Of a stretch of DNA of 64,000 nucleotides, positions 51,319 through 60,777 are shown piece by piece; positions within the stretch are counted from its first letter, which is position 1, and the number at the start of each line of letters is the position of its first letter. The notes beneath the pieces were generated by a model, which worked only from the letters and a program-made list of their open reading frames with translations, had not been told where the DNA came from and did not search any database. Position numbers and translations under genes: made by a program. Source of the DNA: Rhizobium sp. BK602 (GTDB lineage: Bacteria > Pseudomonadota > Alphaproteobacteria > Rhizobiales > Rhizobiaceae); assembly GCF_014195095.1 (NCBI RefSeq), contig NZ_JACIBC010000010.1, positions 124,001-188,000 of the forward strand. The letters are read 5' to 3'.

Positions 51319-51912
51319 ATGAAAACAGCGGTCATCAGGAAAGCGAACAAGGCGCTCTACACGCGCATCATCGCAGGCATCGGCGGCCTTCTGGCAGGCG
51401 CGCTATCGCTCGGGCTCTCCATCTATGAAACCCGTACGGGCGCCGAGGTGGCGCAAGTGCCGGCGGACGCTTCCGTCAGGACAGGTCAGTGGAACGTCAC
51501 CCTCCATTCCGCCAGCATCGCTGCCGAGACCCCGGACGGGCGACATGTTGCCGATGGCAAGAAGGCACTGACCATCGATCTGACGCTCGAGAATCTGACG
51601 GCGGAAAGTTCGAACCTTTATCGCCAAACGCTGAAGCTCGAAAACGTTGCCAATGCCCCTGATCCACGGTTCTATCTGGCGCGGGATCGCGATGCGCTTT
51701 GGGACCTGCAGCCGATGATGCCGGAGACGGTGAAGGCGGTTTGGGAATTGCCTGCGACGCAGACGCTACCCAAGGCCCTGAAAGTGACGATCGTCGGCAC
51801 CACCTACAAGCCGAAGGATAACCTCTATGCCGCGCCGGGCTGGTTCAACCCGACCGATGTGGCGCGTGTTGATCTGCCGCTCGCCGCGACGACGGAAGGG
51901 GCGGCTCCGTGA
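51319..51912 (+). CDS. Uncharacterised membrane-anchored protein
   Basis: A 197-residue protein with a basic N-terminus (MKTAVIRKANKALYTR) and one hydrophobic segment (IIAGIGGLLAGALSLGLSIY, about 17-36), then a soluble strand-rich domain (GQWNVTLHSASI, KKALTIDLTLENLTAESSNLYR). No catalytic motif is visible. The soluble part resembles the immunoglobulin-like extracytoplasmic fold seen in DUF4352-type proteins. The stop overlaps the next start (TGATG). I do not recognise the family. Confidence 0.65.
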   Translation: MKTAVIRKANKALYTRIIAGIGGLLAGALSLGLSIYETRTGAEVAQVPADASVRTGQWNVTLHSASIAAETPDGRHVADGKKALTIDLTLENLTAESSNLYRQTLKLENVANAPDPRFYLARDRDALWDLQPMMPETVKAVWELPATQTLPKALKVTIVGTTYKPKDNLYAAPGWFNPTDVARVDLPLAATTEGAAP

Positions 51913-52472
51913 TGCGGCTCGTGCTTTCGCTGTTGCTGGTCGGCACGACGGCCTTGGCCTTGTCGTTCCTGCAATCGACAACGCCGAGCTATGCCGTTCT
52001 GACCGGGCCGATCGAGACCACCGGCCTGCAGAAGGATACCGTCTCAAGCGGGACCTTCAGCATCAAGGTCGATAAGGTCGTGCGCGCAAAAACCATCGCC
52101 TTTGCACGTTACGGCCAGCCGTTGGAGCGACAGACGGACGGCGTCTGGCTGATCGTCAGCGTCGAATTGCAGCCGCGATACGAAACGATGACGATCCAGT
52201 CGGCCGCGATCGAAGGCGCTTCCGGCCGTCTCTACCGGCAAACCCATCGCGCGGATAATGCCCCCCGAAGTATCTCGTCCAAGGATCTGCAGCCCGGCCT
52301 GCCAACCGCCGGCCTCTTCATTTTCGAGCTGCCGGAGGAAGAAACGCGCGACATGACGCTGGTGGTTTCAAGACAACCATCGCCGCAGCTGGAATCGGAA
52401 ATTCGCGTCAAGCTCGATCAGAACGGCATCGAGGCGCGCGACCGTGCGGAGATCGGTAAGAATGGACTCTAG
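51912..52472 (+). CDS. Uncharacterised exported protein (DUF4352-like fold)
   Basis: A 186-residue protein. A signal peptide or anchor (MRLVLSLLLVGTTALALSFL) is followed by a strand-rich domain with GTFSIKVDKVVRAKTI, DGVWLIVSVELQPRYETM and AGLFIFELPEE. These phrases (a stability partner of large ligands or extracytoplasmic telokin-like domain) are reminiscent of DUF4352. It is coupled to the genes on both sides by short overlaps. GTG at 51909 is an alternative start one codon earlier. Confidence 0.65.
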   Translation: MRLVLSLLLVGTTALALSFLQSTTPSYAVLTGPIETTGLQKDTVSSGTFSIKVDKVVRAKTIAFARYGQPLERQTDGVWLIVSVELQPRYETMTIQSAAIEGASGRLYRQTHRADNAPRSISSKDLQPGLPTAGLFIFELPEEETRDMTLVVSRQPSPQLESEIRVKLDQNGIEARDRAEIGKNGL

Positions 52473-53034
52473 GCGCGAACGGCAACTCTGGTTGCTATCC
52501 CTGATCAGCCTGCCCGCGTTGCTGGCCTGCGACTATGCCATCAGCGCGTGGCGCAATGCCGAAGACTACATCGGCCGAACCGAACTGCGGGTCCGTGCAA
52601 ATGCGGACGGCCAAACCCTCGCCAAAGCCTCCTGGACGCTCGCGCAAACAAGGCTGATCGGCGACGGACGAGACACGAAGGCAACATTTCCCGGCCAGAT
52701 GCGCCTCGTGATCATACGCCTGGCCGGAAAAGCAGAAGACGAGATCGGCGGCACCTGGGCGCAATGCCAGCTGACCTTGACGGATGATCAGGGCCGGCGC
52801 TGGCGGCCGCTCAACTTCATGCTTTCCCGTGATGTCAGCCGTGATCTCGATCCGCAGACGACGCCGGTCGATGGCTGCGACGCGGTTTCGCGCCAACCGC
52901 CAGCCAAAGGCGCAAGCGCGCTCATCGAGGAAAAGTTCGTCGTTCCAACCGATGTGATCGGCTCACTGTCGGCGCAGCTGAGCTTCGCCTCGACACGGCC
53001 CGACGCCCTGTCCTTTCCATTGGGGTTAAAGTAG
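52462..53034 (+). CDS. Uncharacterised membrane-anchored protein
   Basis: A 190-residue protein with one N-terminal membrane segment (QLWLLSLISLPALLACDYAI) and a soluble domain holding a Cys pair (WAQCQLTLTDDQGRRW and VDGCDAVSR). It overlaps the preceding gene by 11 bases. It shares overall layout (anchor plus beta domain of about 150 residues) with the two preceding genes, suggesting old duplications, although similarity is low by eye. Confidence 0.65.
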   Translation: MDSRRERQLWLLSLISLPALLACDYAISAWRNAEDYIGRTELRVRANADGQTLAKASWTLAQTRLIGDGRDTKATFPGQMRLVIIRLAGKAEDEIGGTWAQCQLTLTDDQGRRWRPLNFMLSRDVSRDLDPQTTPVDGCDAVSRQPPAKGASALIEEKFVVPTDVIGSLSAQLSFASTRPDALSFPLGLK

Positions 53035-53037
53035 ACG

Positions 53038-54333
53038 TCAACCGCCGTTCCGGTGCCATTGCCGGCCCTGCACAAAGCCAATCTCCAGCGCCGCGGCAAG
53101 CAGGCAGATCTTGATCGGCATGATGAGAACGCCATCGCCCGGCGCGCTGGGACTGCCGAAGAACAGAGAAATGGCCTGCGCGATCATCTGCCACAAAGGC
53201 AGATCGTGGGGGCCGACAAGCCGGGCCGTGCCATACCAGGCCCACGCAGCACCCCAATCCACCACCCTGTACAGCAGGACGACGGCCAGCATGAGCCCGA
53301 GACCGGAACTCAACGTCAATCCCACACCCTCCGCCAGTGCGCGATAACGCTTCGCCGTTCCGGCGATGAAATGCGAGATGAAATCGCGAATGGCCTGCGG
53401 CAGCCCCTGCCAGCGGGAAACCGCTCGCGCAATACGGCCTTCCGCCAGCGGGCGCTCGCCGTTGATGTCATAGCCATAGACCAATGCCGCCAGGGTCAGC
53501 CAGACGACCGGATAGAGTGCGTAGAAAAACAAACCACGCATCTGCTGATAAAGGGAGATCGAGGCTTCTTCCGCCGTCGGCGGGAAAACAGTTGCCGCGG
53601 CGGCATCGGCGACCGGATTGAGAAAGCCGAGCACATGGGCGATCGCCTCGGGAAGACGGGCGACCCAAGTGCGGATATCGTCTTCCCAGGTCGAGATGAC
53701 ATAAAGACCGATGAAAGCCCAGTTCGCTTCGCAAACGACGATCACGATCGCCCAGATGGCGGCTTTCGATCGCGCATGCATGAACTTGGCAAACCGTCTG
53801 ACCGCCCATGCGGCCACAACAGAGAGGAGCAGCCACGCGCTGCTGCCGAACTTCAGCGGATTATAACTCTCGCCGAACATCGTCAGATCGAGCGACAGCT
53901 TGGAATAGTCCCTTACCGTGTCGCCCAGAAAGCCCCAGGCGGCGTAATAGGCAAAGAAGGGTACAAGCGTCAGCGCCAGCACGGATGTGAAACTGGAACC
54001 GACGGCATTATCCGCGCCATCGGCTTCGGGCCGGGCGGCCGCAATCCGCGAGGCGGCGTCCAGCGCCGGCAATCCGGGGCGCACGGTCTCGAACAACGCG
54101 ACGATGATCACCAGTTTCAGAAGCACGACGAGAGCCAGGGTGGAAAGACCGGCCAAGGCATTCAGACGGCCGATCATCACCGCGAGTTCATTGAGAAGCG
54201 AATTGCCGATCATGCCGAGGAGCCAGAGCGCCATGAGCTGCGGCCAAAAACGCGACAGCAATTGGAAAGTCAGCAATGGCAGCCGGAACAGGAGCCGGAT
54301 CGGCGGGCTGGTGTCCTGGGATAGAACCGTCAT
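53038..54333 (-). CDS. Uncharacterised polytopic membrane protein
   Basis: A 431-residue inner-membrane protein with about seven or eight hydrophobic helices, for example LSTLALVVLLKLVIIVALFETV, VLALTLVPFFAYYAAWGFLG, AAIWAIVIVVCEANWAFIGL and GLGLMLAVVLLYRVVDWGAA. No transporter or enzyme signature is seen. It is convergent with the three anchored proteins, ending 3 bases from the last, and may work with them at the membrane. Function unknown. Confidence 0.7.
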   Translation of the reverse strand: MTVLSQDTSPPIRLLFRLPLLTFQLLSRFWPQLMALWLLGMIGNSLLNELAVMIGRLNALAGLSTLALVVLLKLVIIVALFETVRPGLPALDAASRIAAARPEADGADNAVGSSFTSVLALTLVPFFAYYAAWGFLGDTVRDYSKLSLDLTMFGESYNPLKFGSSAWLLLSVVAAWAVRRFAKFMHARSKAAIWAIVIVVCEANWAFIGLYVISTWEDDIRTWVARLPEAIAHVLGFLNPVADAAAATVFPPTAEEASISLYQQMRGLFFYALYPVVWLTLAALVYGYDINGERPLAEGRIARAVSRWQGLPQAIRDFISHFIAGTAKRYRALAEGVGLTLSSGLGLMLAVVLLYRVVDWGAAWAWYGTARLVGPHDLPLWQMIAQAISLFFGSPSAPGDGVLIMPIKICLLAAALEIGFVQGRQWHRNGG

Positions 54334-54695
54334 GGCGGCATAGTAGCAAGCGATCCTTGGAACGCCAAGCTTGCTGTCGCCATGTCGCTGCGGTCAATAA
54401 CGGGAACGTCCCGGCATCGGGGTTGGCCGTCTCTGGCCTCGCGGTGGCAAATGATGCGATGGCGCTTCGAACATGGTCGAAGCCGGAAGTCAGGCTATGC
54501 GGAAGCCGCGCGCATCGGCTCGTCACTCCTGTTCATGCGCGCGGATAGCTCGCCGAAACCGGCCAGAGCCTTGCCATGCGATTAAGCGTGGCCTCTTGCC
54601 CCGGTTCCCCGAGGCAAGAGGAAAGGCCGGTTGAAACGCCGCCATTGCGTGAGGCCGACGATCTAGGATCGATCGGCATCACAACGGCCGTTCGA
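54334..54695. other. Intergenic region without a gene
   Basis: About 360 bases between the membrane protein start and the aldolase 3' end. Apart from the hairpin at 54592-54621 I see no coding frame with a ribosome binding site or family resemblance, and no RNA gene. Confidence 0.5.
54592..54621 (-). terminator. Hairpin downstream of the fructose-bisphosphate aldolase gene
   Basis: CCTCTTGCC (54592-54600) and GGCAAGAGG (54613-54621) are exact complements around a 12-base loop, 75 bases after the aldolase stop on the minus strand. There is no T run, so termination is only a possibility. Confidence 0.4.
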
Positions 54696-55592
54696 TCACG
54701 CCTTCACGACGCTCGCCGTGTATATCTCATCGATCGTTCTGCCGAGGCTGGCGTCGAACTCCGTATCGCTCATTGTCACACGCAGATCCTGCGTCAGCGC
54801 ACGAGAGAAGCTGGCGATCATGCCGTGATTATGGCTGAGCTTCTCGCAGGCATCGGCGCGGCTGTATCCGCCCGACAGCGCCACGACGCGGATGACCGCC
54901 TTGTGGTCGATCAAGGGCTTATAGAAATCCGCAACCGTCGGGATGGTCAGCTTGAGCATCACCCGCTGGCCGGCCGGCAAGCTGTCGAGCGCGCGGAGGA
55001 TCTCATCGCGCAGGATGACCTCAGCCTCTTCCTTGGTCGCACTCTTGAGCGAGACTTCCGGCTCGATGATCGGGATGAGGCCATGACCGAGGATCTGGAG
55101 GCCCAATTCAAATTGCTGCTTCACCACGGCCGCGATCCCGGCCTTGTCGGCCTGGGCGATCACCGAGCGCATCTTGGTGCCGAAGACGCCCTTCTTCACG
55201 GCCCGAGCCAACAGAATGTCGAGATCCGGGATCGGCTTCATCAGCTGTACGCCGTTCTCCTCGGCAGCCAGGCCCTTGTCGACCTTGAGAAAGGGAACCA
55301 CGCCGCGATCTTCCCATAGATAGGAGGGAACCGGCTTGCCCGCCGCCTCGCCATCCATGGTCTTCTCGAACAGGATGGCACCGATTACCTTGTCACCGGA
55401 AAACGAAGGGGCCGTCATGATGCGCACGCGCATCTCGTGCATCAGGCGAAACATCGCCTCGTCACCCGTATAGTCGGAATCGGCGATGCCGTAGAGGCGC
55501 AAGGCACCCGGAGTGGAGCCCCCGCTCTGATCAAGGGCGGCGATGAAGCCTGCCTTGCTGATCATCTGCGACATCATTGTTGCATCCGCCAT
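54696..55592 (-). CDS. fda: Class I fructose-bisphosphate aldolase (FdaB type)
   Basis: A 298-residue Schiff-base aldolase splitting fructose 1,6-bisphosphate to the triose phosphates. The sequence follows the staphylococcal FdaB pattern closely: KGFIAALDQSGGSTPGAL (here AGFIAALDQSGGSTP), RIMTAPSFSGDKVIGAILFE, VPFLKVDKGL, GVQLMKPIPDLD, and the Schiff-base lysine in VMLKLTIPT; VVALSGGYSRADA follows. A separate class I aldolase of the LsrF type occurs at 18559. The gene stands alone, so it is probably a housekeeping or gluconeogenic enzyme. Confidence 0.93.
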   Translation of the reverse strand: MADATMMSQMISKAGFIAALDQSGGSTPGALRLYGIADSDYTGDEAMFRLMHEMRVRIMTAPSFSGDKVIGAILFEKTMDGEAAGKPVPSYLWEDRGVVPFLKVDKGLAAEENGVQLMKPIPDLDILLARAVKKGVFGTKMRSVIAQADKAGIAAVVKQQFELGLQILGHGLIPIIEPEVSLKSATKEEAEVILRDEILRALDSLPAGQRVMLKLTIPTVADFYKPLIDHKAVIRVVALSGGYSRADACEKLSHNHGMIASFSRALTQDLRVTMSDTEFDASLGRTIDEIYTASVVKA

Positions 55593-56115
55593 GTTTTCCT
55601 CCGTATCCCGGGCCTGTAGCGACGCAGGCCCTGGTGTTTACATGAAATAATCCGACACCTGCGAAGAGACGCATTGCCGCCATGATGAGATCGCCGAGCG
55701 GCTGACGCAAGACAACCACGATCATATTTAGCTTCAATCCAATAGAAGACCAGATTTTCAGAGGCCGCCGATTAAGAATTGTGCTCGACCAGGACAAGAT
55801 GACTGATTCCATCTGTATTCCGGATGAATGAAATCATCATCAGATGGGCCGAAAAGTGAAACTCCGATGGCCGACAGGCGAATGCGAAAGCAGCCCGGGG
55901 CCTATTCCGGGCTCGGAGCATGAAACAGGCAGCAACTTTCAACCCCGTGGGCGACACGAAGCCAAGCGCGCATTGCTCGCACGAAATCGCGAAGGTCAGG
56001 CGACGGGAGCACCATCCGCGGAGGAAGCGGGCCTCTCCTGATGATACGAAAGCTTTGCAGCGATGCCTGCCATCGGTCACTCAGCAGCAGATATCAGGGG
56101 AGATATCTCGGCTTC
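55593..56115. other. Intergenic region, fda promoter side
   Basis: About 520 bases. The part next to fda is AT-richer and should hold its promoter. A 102-codon minus-strand frame at 55772-56080 lacks a ribosome binding site and any family look. No repeat, RNA gene or mobile element is evident. Confidence 0.5.
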
Positions 56116-56856
56116 TTACTGCTGGAATTTGACCATGGTTCCGCCGCCCGCCGCCTGATCCGTCGGATAGACCTCGACACGCGAGACGTCGACAAAGACC
56201 GGCAGGTCGATGATATTCTCAACCACGCGGGCGATATTCTCGGGCTGAATGGAGCGATAGCCGTCGTAAAGCACGGCATTCGCCTGGCCATCCGGGATGG
56301 AAGTCCGGTAAAGCGAGGTCTCCACACGTCCGGGAACAATCTCGCTCACGCGCACCGATGTCCCAAGCAGATCAAGACGAAGATTGTCGCAGAACAGGCT
56401 CAATCCGGCCTTGGAGGCACCATAGGCCGACGAATTCGGGAAGGCGGCCCGCCCTGCGACGGAGCCGATGAAGATCAAATGACCACGCTTGCGTCCCACC
56501 ATGCCCGGCAGAACCGCTCTCGTCAGATGCATCGGCGCTTTCAGGTTGACGTCGATCATGGCATCGATCTCGTCCGGATCGATCTCATGGAAGGTCGCGC
56601 GGGTCGACAGGATGCCTGCATTGTTGATGAGGATGTCGACCTCGACCCCATGCAGCGCGTCGGCGATCCCTCGCGTATCGCGCACATCCGCCTTGATCGG
56701 GACCGCACCGCTGGTCTCGCAGAGTTGCTTGAGCACATCTTCATTGCGACCGACGGCGTAGACCGCGAACCCCCGTTGCCGGAGAGCCAGGACGATCGCC
56801 TTGCCGATACCGCTCGTCGCTCCCGTGACGACTGCGGTGCGATAGGCGTCAGACAT
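56116..56856 (-). CDS. Short-chain dehydrogenase/reductase
   Basis: A 246-residue SDR: TGATSGIG at about 10-17, NNAGIL, Ser in FIGSVAG and Tyr-Lys in AYGASKAGL, then PGRVETSLY. The Arg after strand 2 (AVGRNED) suggests NADP use, and the sequence resembles serine/3-hydroxy acid dehydrogenases of the YdfG type. The start at 56856 overlaps the stop of the upstream SDR gene by 8 bases. Confidence 0.87.
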   Translation of the reverse strand: MSDAYRTAVVTGATSGIGKAIVLALRQRGFAVYAVGRNEDVLKQLCETSGAVPIKADVRDTRGIADALHGVEVDILINNAGILSTRATFHEIDPDEIDAMIDVNLKAPMHLTRAVLPGMVGRKRGHLIFIGSVAGRAAFPNSSAYGASKAGLSLFCDNLRLDLLGTSVRVSEIVPGRVETSLYRTSIPDGQANAVLYDGYRSIQPENIARVVENIIDLPVFVDVSRVEVYPTDQAAGGGTMVKFQQ

Positions 56857-57628
56857 AGATGTAGCCCCCGCTGATGACCACGTTTTCGCCGGTCGCATAG
56901 GTGTTGCGGCTCGATGCCATCATGACGATCCATTCGGCCATTTCGACCGGCTCGGCCGCGCGGCCGAGCGCGCTGGCCTTGGCAAGCTCCGGCAGGAAGC
57001 CGAGTTCCTTGGCGCGATCGGTCGCGAAACCGGCCGGCGCGACCGAATTGACGAGGATCTGGTCCTTGGCGCATTCCTGCGCGAAGGATTTGGTCAGGCT
57101 GACGACCGCCGCCTTGGTGGCGGCATAATGGGCATTCTGCGGATGCGCCTTGAAGGCATCGACCGAGGTGACGTTGACGATGCGGCCGGTCACCTCGGGA
57201 GCATTGACATGCTGGCGCATGTGAAGAACGGCGGCCACCATCATATGATAGGTGCCCTTGACGTTGATGGCAGTCTCGAGATCCCATTCCTCGTCGGTGA
57301 TTTCGAGAATCGGCCGCCGCGGGTAGATCGCGGCGCTGTTCACGAGCACATGGATCCGGCCGAGCTTTTCCGCGATCTCGTTGAATCCGCGATGCGCGGT
57401 TTCCGCCCGGGAAATGTCGGCAACCGATGTCGCCACCTCCGCGCCAAGCGCGCGCAGGGCGTCGGCGGCCGTGGCGAGCAGTTGCTCGTTGCGGTCGACA
57501 AGACCTATCTTCGTCGCTCCATGCGCGATCATCAGCTTCGCCGTCGTCAATCCCAGCCCGGAAGCGCCGCCGACGATGATTGCAGTCTGGTTCTTCAAGT
57601 TCCACCTCGTTATTTTCGATTGCGCCAT
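56849..57628 (-). CDS. Short-chain dehydrogenase/reductase
   Basis: A 259-residue SDR: GGASGLGL near residue 20, Asp after strand 2 (GLVDRN; NAD preference), VNSAAIY, Ser in VTSVDAF and Tyr-Lys in HYAATKAAV; it ends ENVVISGGYIYV. It is divergent from the FAD/Fe-S dehydrogenase gene with a 67-base AT-rich gap, and likely forms a two-gene operon with the next SDR. No clear ribosome binding site is present. Confidence 0.87.
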   Translation of the reverse strand: MAQSKITRWNLKNQTAIIVGGASGLGLTTAKLMIAHGATKIGLVDRNEQLLATAADALRALGAEVATSVADISRAETAHRGFNEIAEKLGRIHVLVNSAAIYPRRPILEITDEEWDLETAINVKGTYHMMVAAVLHMRQHVNAPEVTGRIVNVTSVDAFKAHPQNAHYAATKAAVVSLTKSFAQECAKDQILVNSVAPAGFATDRAKELGFLPELAKASALGRAAEPVEMAEWIVMMASSRNTYATGENVVISGGYIYV

Positions 57629-57695
57629 CACATTTGTATGTTATCACTTATATGCCAACTTTGCCAAAGCTCAAGTGCTTTCTGAAGGCCTCCCG

Positions 57696-60600
57696 ATGAT
57701 TCCGCGCCTCCACACGAACTTCACCCCCGCCCCCGCCAGCTTCTTCGAACGCCTCGTCGAGGCCGGCTTCGGCGGCGATATCGGGGCGAGCGCCGGCGCA
57801 CGGACGGTGCTTGCGACCGACAATTCCATTTATCAGGCCGAGCCCGCCGGAATTGTCTTTCCAAAGGATATCGATGACCTGAAGATCGTCGCGAAGATCC
57901 TCGGCGAACCGGCTTTCAAGGGCTTGCCCGTCGTGGCGCGCGGCGGCGGCACCGGCACGAACGGGCAATCGCTGACGCCAGGCGTCGTCGTCGACTGTTC
58001 ACGGCACATGAGCCGGATTCTCGAGATCGACCCGGTGCGTCGGATCGCCCGCGTCGAGGCCGGCGTCGTCAAGGATCAGTTGAATCGGGCGCTGAAGCCT
58101 TACGGCCTGTTTTTCGCGCCGGAACTTTCGACCTCCAACCGCGCCACCATCGGCGGCATGGTCTCGACCGACGCCTGCGGCCAGGGTTCCTGTCTCTACG
58201 GCAAGACCAGCAACCATGTGCTTGGCCTGCGCATCGTGCTTGCGGACGGGACGGACTGGTGGTCGCGGCCGCTCGACGCGCAGGCGCTTGCCGAAATCTC
58301 GGCGCGCCGGGATCGCATCGGCGAGATCCACAGGACCGTCGACCGGATTGCCAGGGACAAGGCGGAGCGGATTGCCGAGGTCTTCCCTCAGCTCAACCGC
58401 TACATGACCGGCTATGATCTCGCCCATATCCGCCGGCCCGACGGATACTTCGATCTCAACGCCGTCCTTTGCGGTTCCGAGGGAACGCTCGCCGTGATCG
58501 CCGAGGTGGAGCTCAACCTCCTGCCCATCCCCAGGCATGCCGCCCTTATCAACATCCGCTACGGCGACTTCAACACGGCGCTGGAGGATGCCAGGACGCT
58601 GACGGCGCTCAAGGTCGCGTCGGTGGAGACGATCGACGAGAAGGTGCTCGGCCTTGCCAAGGGCGACATCGTCTGGAACGGCATCGCCCGTTTCTTTCCC
58701 GATGACGACGGACCGACCAATGGCATCAACATCGCCGAGGTCCTGGCCGACGACGAGGGCGAGCTGGCGCGCAAGCTGGACGAGGTGACGTCCGCCCTCG
58801 ACGGCGCCGCACCCGTTCGCCACCGTGGCTACACGATCACCCGCGGCCATGCCGAAGTCGAGGCCATCTGGTCGATGCGCAAGCGCGCCGTCGGCCTGCT
58901 CGGCAATGTGGAGGGGCCTGTGCGTCCCGTCGCCTTTGTCGAGGACACGGCCGTTCCCCCGGAAAATCTCGCCGCCTATATTCGCGAGTTCCGCACCCTG
59001 CTCGACACGGCCGGCGTGTCCTACGGCATGTTCGGGCATGTCGACGCCGGCGTGCTGCATGTCCGGCCGGCGCTTGACCTCACGCGCAAGGACCATGTTC
59101 CGCTGATCCGCGGCATCAGTGACGCCGTGGTCGCCCTCACCCGCAAATATGGCGGGGTGCTCTGGGGAGAACACGGCAAGGGCGTACGCTCGGAATATGT
59201 GCCGGAATTCTTCGGCGATCTCTATCCCAGCCTGCAGGAGATCAAGAAGGCCTTCGATCCGGACAATCGCCTGAACCCCGGGAAAATTGCAGCTCCGGAC
59301 GACGGACGCCTCCTCAAGATCGACGAGGTGCCGCTACGGGGCGATGTCGACCGTATCATCGGCAACGATATCCGCGCCGCCTTCGACAATGCCGCCTATT
59401 GCAACGGCAATGGCGCCTGCTTCGATTTCGATGCGACAAGCCCCATGTGTCCCTCCTACAAGGCAACCCGCGATCGTCGCTTCTCGCCGAAGGGCCGCGC
59501 CATGCTGATGCGGGAGTGGCTGCGGCTGCTCGCCGATCGGGGTATCGATCCCCGCCGGGAAGCGGAGGGGCTGCGCCGGGTCAATCCGGCGATCGATCTT
59601 GTCCGCCGCGCCTTCAACTCGCTGAACCCCCGAAACCGAACGGACTTTTCCCATGAGGTGCGCGAGGCCATGGACACCTGCCTTGCCTGCAAGGCTTGTG
59701 CCGGACAATGTCCGGTCAAGGTCAGCGTTCCGGCCTTTCGGTCGAAATTCCTGCAGCTCTATCACGGCCGCTACCTGCGGCCGCTGAAGGATCCGCTGGT
59801 TGCCGCCATCGAGACCACATTGCCCTGGATGGCCCGGATAAGGCCGGTCTACAATCTCTTCGCCGGCACGGCAGCCGGAAGACGGCTGACCGGCCTTGCC
59901 GGACTGACGGCCCTGCCCCTGCTGCCGCGCCGTTCCCTGGCGCGGCAAGCAGCCCGGCTTGGCGTGGAGATCGCCGACGTCGGCCTGATCGGAGCGTTAC
60001 CGGCCGCCGAACGGGCAAGAACCGTCGTCTTTGTCCCCGATACCTTCACCGCCCACTTCGATCCCGAAGTCGTTCTTGCCGCCGTTGAGCTCGCCCGCAA
60101 GATGGGGCTTTCACCCTTCCTCGCCCCGCCGCTCACAAACGGCAAGGCGCTGCATGTCCATGGCTATCTCGACCATTTCGCGACAGCGGCCGCCAAGGCC
60201 GCGACGTCGCTGCAACGCCTGGCCGACACCGGCGTATCGCTTGTCGGGCTCGATCCGTCGATGACGCTCGCTTATCGCAGCGAATATAAAGAGGTGCCCG
60301 AGGCGCGGCTTGCCGCGTCCGTTCTGCTGCCCCAGGAATGGATTGCCGCCAATCTCGGACGGATCGCGGGCAAAAGCCCGGAAGCATCGAACAAGACGTT
60401 CCGGCTGATGCCGCACTGTACCGAGCGGACGAACGCTCCCGCAGCGACCGGTCAGTGGAAAGCGGTGTTCAGGGCGCTCGGCATCGACCTGCAGGTCGCG
60501 GATGCCGGCTGCTGCGGCATGGCCGGCACCTTCGGCCATGAGGTGCGCAATCGCGCCCTGTCCGAACAGCTTTATGCGATGAGCTGGGCCAGCCCGCTCG

Positions 60601-60758
60601 CATCGGCCGGCAAGCAGGATATTGTCATGGCGACGGGCTATTCGTGCCGATCCCAGGTCAAGGAAATCGATCGCAGAACAATCCCGCATCCGATCCAGAT
60701 CATCAACGAACTGAGTTCCGACCAGGCCGGCGGCGGCCTCAACGGGCGGGTGGCATGA
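57696..60758 (+). CDS. FAD- and Fe-S-binding 2-hydroxyacid dehydrogenase (YdiJ-like)
   Basis: A 1020-residue fusion, the same size as E. coli YdiJ, a D-2-hydroxyglutarate dehydrogenase. The N-terminal half is a PCMH/VAO FAD domain (PVVARGGGTGTNGQSLTPG, STSNRATIGGMVSTDACGQGS) with FAD-oxidase C domain (GEHGKGVRSEY). The C-terminal half has ferredoxin-like clusters (MCPSYKATRDRRFSPKGRA, CLACKACAGQCPVKV) and a CCG-type domain (MPHCTERT, DAGCCGMAGTFGHE). It oxidises a D-2-hydroxyacid and passes electrons on, probably to the quinone pool. GAAGG precedes the ATG. A GntR gene follows at once. Confidence 0.9.
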   Translation: MIPRLHTNFTPAPASFFERLVEAGFGGDIGASAGARTVLATDNSIYQAEPAGIVFPKDIDDLKIVAKILGEPAFKGLPVVARGGGTGTNGQSLTPGVVVDCSRHMSRILEIDPVRRIARVEAGVVKDQLNRALKPYGLFFAPELSTSNRATIGGMVSTDACGQGSCLYGKTSNHVLGLRIVLADGTDWWSRPLDAQALAEISARRDRIGEIHRTVDRIARDKAERIAEVFPQLNRYMTGYDLAHIRRPDGYFDLNAVLCGSEGTLAVIAEVELNLLPIPRHAALINIRYGDFNTALEDARTLTALKVASVETIDEKVLGLAKGDIVWNGIARFFPDDDGPTNGINIAEVLADDEGELARKLDEVTSALDGAAPVRHRGYTITRGHAEVEAIWSMRKRAVGLLGNVEGPVRPVAFVEDTAVPPENLAAYIREFRTLLDTAGVSYGMFGHVDAGVLHVRPALDLTRKDHVPLIRGISDAVVALTRKYGGVLWGEHGKGVRSEYVPEFFGDLYPSLQEIKKAFDPDNRLNPGKIAAPDDGRLLKIDEVPLRGDVDRIIGNDIRAAFDNAAYCNGNGACFDFDATSPMCPSYKATRDRRFSPKGRAMLMREWLRLLADRGIDPRREAEGLRRVNPAIDLVRRAFNSLNPRNRTDFSHEVREAMDTCLACKACAGQCPVKVSVPAFRSKFLQLYHGRYLRPLKDPLVAAIETTLPWMARIRPVYNLFAGTAAGRRLTGLAGLTALPLLPRRSLARQAARLGVEIADVGLIGALPAAERARTVVFVPDTFTAHFDPEVVLAAVELARKMGLSPFLAPPLTNGKALHVHGYLDHFATAAAKAATSLQRLADTGVSLVGLDPSMTLAYRSEYKEVPEARLAASVLLPQEWIAANLGRIAGKSPEASNKTFRLMPHCTERTNAPAATGQWKAVFRALGIDLQVADAGCCGMAGTFGHEVRNRALSEQLYAMSWASPLASAGKQDIVMATGYSCRSQVKEIDRRTIPHPIQIINELSSDQAGGGLNGRVA

Positions 60759-60770
60759 TATGTGATATGT
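60757..60770. promoter_or_regulatory. Tandem GATATGT repeat before the GntR gene
   Basis: GATATGT GATATGT straddles the stop of the YdiJ-like gene and precedes the GntR start. A related GTGATAACATAC lies in the 57629-57695 divergent gap on the minus strand. They could be sites for the GntR protein; the match is weak. Confidence 0.3.
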
Positions 60771-60777
60771 GTTAAAT

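Noticed and set aside
55772..56080. A 102-codon minus-strand frame between fda and the SDR gene
   Set aside because: No ribosome binding site, no domain, odd Cys/Arg-rich composition; more likely non-coding.
57381..57695. An upstream extension of the YdiJ-like gene
   Set aside because: It would overlap the divergent SDR gene in antisense. The ATG at 57696 gives the normal family length of about 1020 residues and has GAAGG before it.
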